Shown one piece after another: positions 53,901-61,474 of a DNA stretch of 64,000 nt. The stretch spans positions 1-64,000 of the forward strand of contig DAIMXP010000006.1 in the NCBI GenBank assembly GCA_036734945.1. Direction: 5' to 3'. Position numbers and translations under genes: made by a program. This stretch comes from UBA4733 sp036734945. GTDB lineage: Bacteria > Chloroflexota > UBA4733. The notes below the pieces were generated by a model. The model searched no databases. It was not told the DNA's origin and saw only the letters and a program-made list of their open reading frames with translations. Position 1 is the first letter of the stretch. Every line of letters begins with the position of its first letter.

Positions 53901-54224
53901 CCGGAGCCGGCGACGAACGGGCTGGATGCGCGCACGCAGGCCCCCTTCCTGCGGCTTCTGCTGGACGAGCAGATGCTGCCCGTTGGCTCTGTGCCGACGA
54001 CCCTGGCGGCGTTGGCCGCCCTGACCGTCGAGATGGTTGAGCATATCCGGCAGGAGATTGCCCTGGTCGATTTCTGGCGCAGCGTCCATGCCCAGCAGGT
54101 GCTGCGGGGCTGGCTCGTGCAGTTTCTCGACACAAGAACGTATATCCCCTTTGCGCGCCAACAGGCGGTAGCGGACCAACTGGTGGACCTGGCCCGTGCG
54201 CTGCACACGCGGCTGCTGGCGTGA
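50907..54224 (+). CDS. hsdR: Type I restriction endonuclease subunit R
   Basis: 1105 residues, GTG start overlapping the preceding gene. The nuclease domain shows IIPDLVLFVNGIPLVVIEAK (Asp near 152, E166-x-K168). The translocase has Walker A THTQGSGKS-like HTQGSGKSLTMVFL near 325-338, LVDEAHRSQNNT, GFTGTPIL and the helicase C-terminal TGFDAPVEQVIYLDRFMQSH. The C-terminal helical domain that docks on the methylase is present. It looks intact; it needs HsdM2-HsdS to act, and hsdM is damaged here. Confidence 0.94.
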   Translation: MTTFPDEYTEVERPLIDQLQALGWQYLAGDTDVPELTERRSFREVLLLGRLHAAIRRLNVDEDGLPWLDDGRVFAAAGELERLGAPKLLEANQLATELLLKGTAVEGDALRHDGKEQTARFIDFVRPERNDFLVVNQFRVDGPGGQRTIIPDLVLFVNGIPLVVIEAKSPAATDPIEAGITQLLRYTNRRGWVTAEEGAEQLFHYNQFLVATCFHQAHVGTIGASYEHYLEWKDTSPVPMAQVAQELGVDHLSSQQTLVAGMLRPAHLLDIVRNFTLFSQAGGKTVKIVARYQQFRAVQEAVRRLLHGQTKAQHGLEDQRGGIIWHTQGSGKSLTMVFLIRKMRTVPGLRRFKVVIVTDRTDLEQQLSGTATLTNETVRRARSATDLQTILREDGPDLVFATIQKYRAPDDEVTVLELERRPAEGQMREVAETPGEYATGGQVLRLPAAEPDYPLLNESTEILVLVDEAHRSQNNTLHAGLLHALPNCARIGFTGTPILMGDAKKTRDIFGDFIDRYTIQQSEADGATVAIRYEGRTAPGTVVDGQSLDQLFEDMFRERTPNEIEAIKRKYATAGDVLEAPKLIAAKAANMLRHYVDTVLPNGLKAQVVATSRLAAVRYQAALLKARNEIVAAVERLDLALLTLPDDELLRYDAETQFLVRAHAHLDLLRRLEFGVVISAGSHNDDPAWHTWTDKGLTDARIARFKRPLGASRSEQQDPLAFLCVKSMLLTGFDAPVEQVIYLDRFMQSHELLQAIARVNRPAANKSHGLVVDYFGIAWHLKEALAAYSADEVQGALTRLDDELPQLRDRHQRVVQVFRDRGLAGLEPVNPCIDLLRDLRGRAEFVVKLKQFLESLDIVLPRPEALPYIRDARLLGYINKSAANLYRDEQLNLVGAEPKVRALIDQYIVAQGIDPKIPPISILDANFAGVVEAHTSNRARASEMEFAARHHIDSHFAEDPAYYRKLSERLAAILQQFADNWEELVAALRRFSDEVRSGPEPATNGLDARTQAPFLRLLLDEQMLPVGSVPTTLAALAALTVEMVEHIRQEIALVDFWRSVHAQQVLRGWLVQFLDTRTYIPFARQQAVADQLVDLARALHTRLLA

Positions 54225-54919
54225 CGGAGACACTGGCCCTGGGCGATCTCGCCTTTACCGTTCGCCGCAGTACCCGTCGCACCACCCTCGGCATCACCCT
54301 CGACCGCGACGGGACGCTCATCCTCTCCGCCCCTGTCGACTGTTCGCTGGACAGCATAGCCGAGACCGCGCGTGCGAAATTGCTCTGGGTCTACACCAGG
54401 CTCGCGGAGCGAGAGCTGCTGCGGCGGCCGGTACGCCCGAAGGAGTTCGTCAATGGCGAGGGCTTCGGCTACCTGGGACGTAGCTACCGCCTGCTGCTCG
54501 TGGCCGGGACACCTGCTGAACCACCGTTGCGCCTGTACCAGGGGCGCTTCCTGCTCCGGCGCGATGCGGCGCCGTGTGGCCAGCAGCACATGACCCGCTG
54601 GTACGTTGCGCACGGGCAGCCCTGGATCACCCGCCGTGTGGCCCTGTACGCCGACCGCATCGCCGTCACGCCGCGCTGCGTTGCAGTCAAAGAACTCGGC
54701 TACCGCTGGGGCTCCTGCAGTCCAACCGGCCGCCTGCACTTCCACTGGCGCACCCTGGCCCTGCCCCCGCGCATCATCGACTATGTCGTCATCCATGAAT
54801 TGGTACACCTCGCCGTCCCCCACCATGACGACGCCTTCTGGAAGCGCGTCGACCTGGCGATGCCGGACTATGCCGAGCGAAAGCGCTGGCTGGATGAGCA
54901 GGGTGGGGATTACGCTTGA
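54221..54919 (+). CDS. YgjP/M48-type zinc metallopeptidase
   Basis: 232 residues, GTG start overlapping hsdR's stop. The zinc motif VVIHELVHLAVPHHDDAFWK carries HELVH and a downstream His, with the family's KELGYRWGSCSPTGRLHFHW in front. The YgjP/DUF45 family is regularly the last gene of type I restriction operons, probably as a co-transcribed accessory. No signal peptide is present, so it acts in the cytoplasm. Substrate unknown. Confidence 0.92.
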   Translation: MTETLALGDLAFTVRRSTRRTTLGITLDRDGTLILSAPVDCSLDSIAETARAKLLWVYTRLAERELLRRPVRPKEFVNGEGFGYLGRSYRLLLVAGTPAEPPLRLYQGRFLLRRDAAPCGQQHMTRWYVAHGQPWITRRVALYADRIAVTPRCVAVKELGYRWGSCSPTGRLHFHWRTLALPPRIIDYVVIHELVHLAVPHHDDAFWKRVDLAMPDYAERKRWLDEQGGDYA

Positions 54920-54932
54920 CCCGTCGTCCTTG

Positions 54933-55079
54933 TTACTCTTGCGGCGGGTGCCGCCCAGCAGCAATCCAGTAGCTGCGAACGATCAACGCATCGGGATCGG
55001 TGCTCAGATGCAGTGCTTCGACGGTGGCTGGTCCGACTGGCGTGAGACCGACAAAGGTATTCTCAGGCGCGGCGCCACC
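54933..55079 (-). pseudogene. C-terminal remnant of an HNH endonuclease-like gene
   Basis: On the minus strand ENTFVGLTPVGPATVEALHL and ALIVRSYWIAAGRHPPQE end in a TAA at 54933. This matches the tail of bacterial HNH nucleases (GRTPVGRATVxAL pattern, from memory). No HNH core is found upstream; the 120-residue gene before it has absorbed the junction. Confidence 0.5.
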
Positions 55080-55081
55080 GT

Positions 55082-55444
55082 TCAGCCGAGGGACGGGATC
55101 AGTTCGCGTGCGACGGCCACCTGAAAAGCCTGGGCTTTACGCACCAGCCCACGGCGGTAGACATGCATCAGTTCGTGGAAGTGAGCCTGCTCCAGGGTTG
55201 TCAATATGCCCTCCCGATTGCGGGCCAGTAGTTCGCCCAATTCGTCTTGCCAGCTCTCCGCTAATTCCGGCCGACAGAGGGCAAGGATCTGGTCGTTGGG
55301 CAGTGTTTCGACCGGTGGATCGACAGCCATGCGATCAAGCCACTCCGCGAGGACGTCCTCGACCCGACGGTCGCTCTTGACGGCAGTCTCCTGAGCACGG
55401 CGCGCCGCCGCTTCCGATATTTCGATCGTCACCACACGGCCCAC
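55082..55444 (-). CDS. Uncharacterised 120-residue protein, probable HNH-nuclease companion
   Basis: GTG start at 55444 with GAGAGGAA upstream. It opens with an RHH-like segment (VVTIEISEAAARRAQETAVK), then RRVEDVLAEWLDRMAVD and a helical C-terminus (ELLARNREGILTTLEQAHFH, RKAQAFQVAVAREL). This small family is often followed by an HNH nuclease gene, and the remnant directly downstream fits that. An antitoxin-like or targeting role is possible. It is transcribed away from the methyltransferase gene, with a 222-base intergenic region that contains no further gene. Confidence 0.72.
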   Translation of the reverse strand: MGRVVTIEISEAAARRAQETAVKSDRRVEDVLAEWLDRMAVDPPVETLPNDQILALCRPELAESWQDELGELLARNREGILTTLEQAHFHELMHVYRRGLVRKAQAFQVAVARELIPSLG

Positions 55445-55666
55445 GGTCGTTCCTCTCGGATCACTTGGCCACGGATCACGCTCCCCTCTATATGTACGTG
55501 TGAAGCATGTACTTGTACGTTCGGTCGCGAAGGATCTAGGAGCGGCGTGACCATCGGCGGCTGCAGCACCCGTCGTTTGACGTTTGTACGAGCAGGGTGT
55601 AATAGTCTAGGCGAAAGAATCGGCTCTTGACGTTGTGCTGGTGAGCTAGGATGCCGGAGATCTGCC

Positions 55667-58600
55667 ATGAGCGTTGCAATGAACGACTGGCGAAGTGAAT
55701 TCGGCATCGTCTCGGACGAAGCAAAGGGGTTCTTCGCCAGCCCCTCGGACTTGAATACGCCTGGGGTAGACGCCTCGCAGAGCTATGTCGTGCGCCGTGC
55801 CTTTGAACTGCTGACGCTCGACGGCGTCCTCTGCAGTGAAACTACCCCGCTCGTCTATTTCAAACGGGTTGAGCGCATCGAGACAGCGGAAGTTGCGAAA
55901 CTTCATAGCACCTTTTGGAACTACGGTGGGGCAGCAGTGCTCGTGCTCGTCGCGCCGGATCAGGTCCATGTCTATTCGAGTCTCAGTAAGCCAAGGCTAC
56001 CGAGCAGGCAATCCGGTGTTCCCATGCTCAGCTTGGTGGAAACTCTGCAGCGAGCTTCGTAAGCGCTTCGCGAGTTCCTACCGGCCGTCCAATCCGGCGA
56101 CTATTTCCGGCAACATGCGGCATTGTTTGATCCGGCTCATCGTGTCGATCGAGTTTTGCTCGAGAACCTGGAGGCGACTCGGGGAGCACTCCTCGCCACT
56201 TCTGCTGGCACCGCCGACGTGCTAGACGCGCTACTCTGTCGGCTTGTCTTCGTATGCTACCTCTTCGACCGTGAGGTAATCGGCCAGAGCTATCTGGAAG
56301 CCCTTGGCTTGCCGGGGGCACAGCACCTGCGGGACGTGCTGCGCTTGCAACCAAGAACCAAGGCAAAGCAGTATCTCTACGATCTCTTCCAGAAGCTGGG
56401 CGACGATTTCAACGGCGACCTGTTCAGCGATGATCTTGACGTGGAAGCCCAATTGGTGTCTCCCGCGGTTCTCGATACCCTCGACAGGTTTTTTCAGGCG
56501 ACGAATGTGGTGACCGGTCAGGGCGCGTTCTGGCCCTACAACTTCGCGGTGGTCCCGGTTGAGGTGATTAGCGCGATCTACGAGCGGTTCCTGAAAGGCG
56601 CCGAGAAGCAGCAAGGCGCGTTCTACACGCCACGGTTCCTCGCTGAACTTGTTCTCGACGTGGCGCTCGCCGAATCCCCGTCGTTGCTCGGCCGCCACTA
56701 TTTCGATCCCGCCTGTGGGTCAGGCATCTTTTTGGTCGGCCTGTTTAACCGCATGGCTGAGGAGTGGAAGCGGGCGAACCCGACGGCCGGCAATGACCGC
56801 CGAGCGCGAGAATTACGGGAGGTCCTTTGTGGCGGTCTCTACGGCGTAGATATCAATCCCACGGCGTGCAGGATCACCGCGTTCAGCCTGTACCTCGCGT
56901 ACCTGGCTCAGCTCACGCCTCGGGATATTCAGGAACTGCAGCGGAATGGCCATAAGTTACCGCGGCTCGTCCACTACTCGGGAAACACCGCGGACTCAGA
57001 GATTGAAGGCAACATCCGGTGCGGTGATTTCTTCGCTGATGACGCCGGGTACCCCATGGATGCCGATCTGGTCATCGGTAACCCGCCGTGGGGGAGCACT
57101 GCAGCGACTGGCACGCCCGCCGCCCTGTGGTGCGCCCAGCCCGCTCATCCATACCCCATCCCGGACAAGCAGATCGCAGCGTCGTTCGTTTGGAAAGCGG
57201 CGCATCACGTCGCGGACAGTGGGAGAATTTGTCTTATCCTTCCGCACGGCACACTGTTCAATCACAGCACAACCGCACTAGACTTTCAACGGAACCTATT
57301 CAGGCGCCACGCCGTAGATCACGTACTCAACCTCGCAGATTACCAAAACTTTCTATTCGAGGAGGCCCGCCATCCAGCGATTGTGCTCACCTACCGGAAC
57401 AACCCGCCGAACGACCTGCGACATGCCCTTGAATACTGGGCGCCAAAAGTGGACTGGATGGCAACCCGGGCGGACGTTGTCGCCGTTATGCCAGACGATC
57501 GTTGCACGTTCAGTGTGAGCACGGTGCTTGACGACTTGCAAGGGCCGGATGCCCCCCAAATATGGAAGCAACGATACTGGGCTACAGCCCGAGACCGTCG
57601 GTTGATTGACCGACTCGTACTCTATTCCCGTCTACGTGATCATATTCGGCAGACGACAGAGACAGCGCCGGAAAAGTCCTGGCTTATAGCTGAGGGATTC
57701 CAGCCAGTGGGACCAAACGACGACCCGGCGATGGCACGGACGATTCAACTACCGTCACATCACTTTATTGAGGCAAAGTCCTCCGCCATAAAGTTATTCT
57801 TGCTTCCCAATGACTGCAACCGACTACCTACACAGGAAGTTCTCGTAAGAAGCAGGTCAAACAAGGGCACAGATATATTCCGATTTCCGCACGTCATCGT
57901 TTCGACTGGATTTAATAGTGTAGCCTTCGCCGACTTCGACGTCTCGTTCCGACACGCTCTCCGCGGGATTAGCGCTCCTATTGAGGACCGGAGCCTGCTT
58001 ATCTTCCTCGCCGCGTACCTTCGTTCGCCGCTCGCGAGGTATTTTCTTTTTCATACCTCTTCCAATTGGGGCATAAGCCGGCAAAAGGTTCATGTAGAGG
58101 AACTACTCCGACTGCCATTTCCACTACCAGACGCAATGCCAAACTCCGCGCACGCCTGGGACTGCGTCAACAAGGTTGCCCAGATTGTGACGTCGGCGGC
58201 AGCGAAGGCCGACGACGACTTCACTAATCGTAAGGGTATTGTGCAGAGCGCCGACGCTGCTGCACGGAACCTGGTGGACGAGTATTTCGACGTTCTGCCG
58301 ACCGAGAAAGTCCTTGTTGATGACACGATTCGCGTCATCGTTCCCAGCACCCGACCATCCAGGAACCGACAGCACGTACCTACCATCACGCCGAGTAAGG
58401 CGGATCAGCGAAACGATTACATACGTCGACTGTGCGACACCCTGAACGGGTGGGCTAAGGGTAGTGCGTTCGTCGTGCAAGGCAGCGCGACAGCCTCCAT
58501 GAACATCGGGCTTGGCCTCGTCGTACTGCAAAAGACTCGTCGCGGCGAACTAACATCCATGCACCTGGAGGACCTCGGAGATCTCTTGGTTGTACTTGAG

Positions 58601-58792
58601 CACCTCCGCCAGGTTACATCACAGAAGATCAACATGGTCGAGATCATCCGCGGCATCAAGATTTTTGACGGAGATCGTCTTTATCTGATGAAGCCCATCG
58701 GCCAACGGTTCTGGACACAGACCGCCGCCTTGAATGACGCCGACGAGATTGCCGGCAGTATCCTCATGCACCCGCCACAGAGTCTCGCGTGA
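55667..58792 (+). pseudogene. Eco57I-type adenine methyltransferase interrupted by one in-frame stop
   Basis: A single frame of 1042 codons is broken only by TAA at 56060-56062. The first 131 codons (MSVAMNDWRSEFGIVSDEAK onward) form the usual N-terminal domain. Immediately after the TAA the family sequence continues in the same frame (ALREFLPAVQSGDYFRQHAA, then DPAHRVDRVLLENLEATRG), so one base change would restore the gene. A TTG at 56123 could restart an 889-residue product. The core has FYTPRFLAELV, DPACGSGIFLVGL and NPPWGS, so it is an N6-adenine methylase. Its stop overlaps the next gene (GTGA). Restart or readthrough could still yield active enzyme because the lost part lies before the catalytic core. 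Confidence 0.85.
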
Positions 58793-59433
58793 CGATAGTC
58801 GGCTCATCGAACGAGTGGCAGGATGTGATTGGCCCTTTCGTGTCCGACATCCTGACTTTGGTCATCGCAACCTGGGAGGGAATGCTCTCCCCATCGTCGG
58901 ACGAGTTCGAAGACAAAATCACGATTGCGCTGTGTCGAGCGCTCCGGATGAATCATGCTGCTCGGATACTGCCGTTCCAAATCCACTATCAGCAGGTCGA
59001 AATAGAACCTCAGGTAGAAGGAGACCTCGGCGTCATGGACATTGTCTTCAATCTATCTGGAGAATCAGAAGGCGCCTATTTCTGTTTGGAAGGTAAGCGG
59101 CTCAATGTGATCCGGGATGGTGTACGCCATCCATATACGGCGGAATATGTCAAGTTCGGTATGCTGCGATTTGTCACGGGTCGGTACGCCAAGGCAGTGC
59201 GCCATGGCGGGATGGTTGGCTACGTGCTTGACGGCAACATCTCCCAGGCGATGACCAACGTCGAAGGGAACATCCGACGGCAGGCCACTGCGCTGCGCAT
59301 GGCTGCGCCCGAAGCGTTTCTTCCTTCCACGGCGCTGCCAGGGGATGCTCGCGCCCGCGAGACACGGCACAACCGCGCACACGAGGCGGTTCCCTTCAGC
59401 ATTCATCATCTGTTCATGGCAGCCAAAGGGTGA
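58789..59433 (+). CDS. Putative PD-(D/E)XK nuclease partner of the methyltransferase
   Basis: 214 residues, GTG start inside the methyltransferase stop (GTGA), so the two are coupled. Visible nuclease signature: E45 in DEFEDKIT on the first helix, D84 in GVMDIVFN, and E101-x-K103 in YFCLEGKRLN, with the spacing of PD-(D/E)XK enzymes. An alpha/beta continuation follows (YAKAVRHGGMVGYVLDGNIS). I do not recognise a named family. Being fused in operon with an adenine methylase, it is the natural candidate for the restriction activity. Confidence 0.75.
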   Translation: MTIVGSSNEWQDVIGPFVSDILTLVIATWEGMLSPSSDEFEDKITIALCRALRMNHAARILPFQIHYQQVEIEPQVEGDLGVMDIVFNLSGESEGAYFCLEGKRLNVIRDGVRHPYTAEYVKFGMLRFVTGRYAKAVRHGGMVGYVLDGNISQAMTNVEGNIRRQATALRMAAPEAFLPSTALPGDARARETRHNRAHEAVPFSIHHLFMAAKG

Positions 59434-59568
59434 GACGCAAATTAGCGATCAGCAATCGAACGGAGTTTGCATCTGGAGTACCGGGCCGCGACTGCGGTCG
59501 CGGTACCATGGCGAGTAGGACAGCGCCCATTCTCGCGACGCTCTGGTAGCTGAAAGCCGACGGAAGCC

Positions 59569-60210
59569 GTGATCCCGCTACCCACGCCCATCTATCACAT
59601 TTCTCACGCAGGTAATCTCCCGTCAATCATCACTCGTGGCGGGTTGATCTGCTGTTCGGCACTGCGCCCTTCAGGAATCAACTACGTTGACATTGCGCAT
59701 GCGCGCATTCAGGATCGCCGAGCGAGGACCGTCGTGACACACGGACCAGGCGGTGTGCTGCATGACTATGTCCCGTTCTACTTCGCACCACGCTCACCAA
59801 TGTTGTATTCGATTAGTCGGGGCAAGGTGGTCGGCTATGATGGTGGTCAAGCTCCTGTTATCCATCTGGTAACGACCGCCCAACAGGTCCAGGCGATGGG
59901 ACTGCAGTTTGCGTTTACTGATGGACACGGCATCATGTCGCTTACCAACTTCTTCGATGATCTTGATGCGTTAGACCGAGTTGACTGGTCGATTATGCGT
60001 GCGAGACAGTGGGCGTGGGCGAATGGTGATGGCGATAGCGGACGCAGGCGGCAAGCGGAGTTTCTTATCTGGCATGTGTTGCCCTGGTCGGCGATCCTGG
60101 AAATCGGTGTAATCAATGCCACGATGCAGCGCGTCGTCAACGGTCTGCTGAGCACGGAACGGCACCAGCCGCCGGTCAGAGTTCATCAGGACTGGTACTA
60201 CCAACTTTGA
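59569..60210 (+). CDS. darT: DarT DNA ADP-ribosyltransferase toxin
   Basis: 213 residues, GTG start. It follows the DarT pattern throughout: TPIYHISHAGNLPSIITRGG, YVDIAHARIQDRRAR, LHDYVPFYFAPRSPMLYSIS, FTDGHGIMS and the catalytic RRRQAEFL with E164. DarT transfers ADP-ribose from NAD+ to thymidine in single-stranded DNA and blocks replication, including that of phages. The antitoxin gene follows after 110 bases. All expected residues are present, so it should be active. Confidence 0.93.
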   Translation: MIPLPTPIYHISHAGNLPSIITRGGLICCSALRPSGINYVDIAHARIQDRRARTVVTHGPGGVLHDYVPFYFAPRSPMLYSISRGKVVGYDGGQAPVIHLVTTAQQVQAMGLQFAFTDGHGIMSLTNFFDDLDALDRVDWSIMRARQWAWANGDGDSGRRRQAEFLIWHVLPWSAILEIGVINATMQRVVNGLLSTERHQPPVRVHQDWYYQL

Positions 60211-60320
60211 CCATCGGGCAACGCGGCTGAGAGGATGGCTTGATATACCGTGCAGCATCACCGTCCTTCGGTAGAGTGGTAATGGCGTTAGGAATATAGT
60301 ACACTTGTTCGAGGGATCGG

Positions 60321-61391
60321 ATGATGGAAAGCGGAAACGGCAATCTGCTCACAGCCGACGCCGAGGCGCTCGTCAATACTGTCAATTGCGTCGGCGTCAT
60401 GGGCAAAGGCGTGGCGCTGCAGTTCAAGCAGGCGTTCCCCGAGAACTATCGCCGTTATGTTCAAGCCTGTGCTGCCCATGAGGTACAGCCTGGCCACATG
60501 TTCGTAGTGCCGACGGAGAGCCTGCTGAACCCCAGGTTCATCATCAACTTTCCAACGAAGCGGCACTGGAAAGCCCGGTCGCGTCTGGAAGACATCGAGT
60601 CCGGCTTGACGGCGCTGATTGAGACGGTGCGGCAGTATGACATCCATTCGATCGCCATACCGGCGCTCGGCTGCGGCAACGGTGGTCTGCATTGGCCGGA
60701 TGTCAAGCCGCGCATTGAGGCGGCGTTTGCCGACCTGAGCGATGTCCAGGTGATCCTTTTCGGCCCTGGCCGCGCGCCCGAGACAACAGAAATGCCCGTG
60801 GCAACGAGCAGGCCACGGATGACGCTGGCTCGTGCTGTCCTCGTCTTGATCCTGGAACGGTACGGGATCCCTGGCTATCGTCTCACCCTCCTGGAAGTTC
60901 AGAAGCTCGCTTACTTTCTCCAGGTTGCCGGCGTTCCCTTTCGTTTGGATTGGGCGAAAGGACCATACGGACCATACGCTGAAAGTCTCAATCACGTCAT
61001 GCAACGCATGGAAGGCCACTACCTTCGTGGCTATGGCGATCGGAGCCGGCAGGCCACGATCTATCCGCTGCCTGAGGCGAGCGAGGCAGCCCGCGCCTTC
61101 CTCGCGACGACGCCTGAAGCGGAACAGCCGCTAGCGCGGGTTAGCCAACTGATCGAGGGTTTCGAGACCCCGCATAGCATGGAACTATTGGCGACTGTCC
61201 ATTGGGTGACCCAAGAAGATTCGGCGGCGGCAGCGGATGCTGCGGTGGCGGTGGACAGGGTACACGCTTGGAGCGAGCGGAAGCGCGAATTGCTCAAGGC
61301 CGAGCATATTCGCAAGGCGTGGCAGCGCTTGCATGATGAGCAATGGTTGCCCGTCATAGCCACCGAAGAGGTTATGCTCGCTCGGCAGTAA
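60321..61391 (+). CDS. darG: DarG antitoxin, DNA ADP-ribosyl glycohydrolase
   Basis: 356 residues with GAGGGATCGG upstream. Residues 1-155 are a macrodomain with NTVNCVGVMGKGVALQFKQA, NFPTKRHWKARS (K80, the catalytic lysine) and PALGCGNGGLHWPDVKPRIE. Residues 165-356 are the C-terminal domain that binds DarT directly (LTLLEVQKLAYFLQ, WAKGPYGPYAESLNHVMQ). Together they reverse and prevent DNA ADP-ribosylation. It completes a functional-looking DarTG phage-defence pair. Confidence 0.93.
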   Translation: MMESGNGNLLTADAEALVNTVNCVGVMGKGVALQFKQAFPENYRRYVQACAAHEVQPGHMFVVPTESLLNPRFIINFPTKRHWKARSRLEDIESGLTALIETVRQYDIHSIAIPALGCGNGGLHWPDVKPRIEAAFADLSDVQVILFGPGRAPETTEMPVATSRPRMTLARAVLVLILERYGIPGYRLTLLEVQKLAYFLQVAGVPFRLDWAKGPYGPYAESLNHVMQRMEGHYLRGYGDRSRQATIYPLPEASEAARAFLATTPEAEQPLARVSQLIEGFETPHSMELLATVHWVTQEDSAAAADAAVAVDRVHAWSERKRELLKAEHIRKAWQRLHDEQWLPVIATEEVMLARQ

Positions 61392-61474
61392 CTACGGGAA
61401 CGGCTCGGCCTTCGGGGGCCTTGCGTCCACACCAGTTGCGCGCTACGCTGGCGGGCGTGACTGGAAGGATACCT

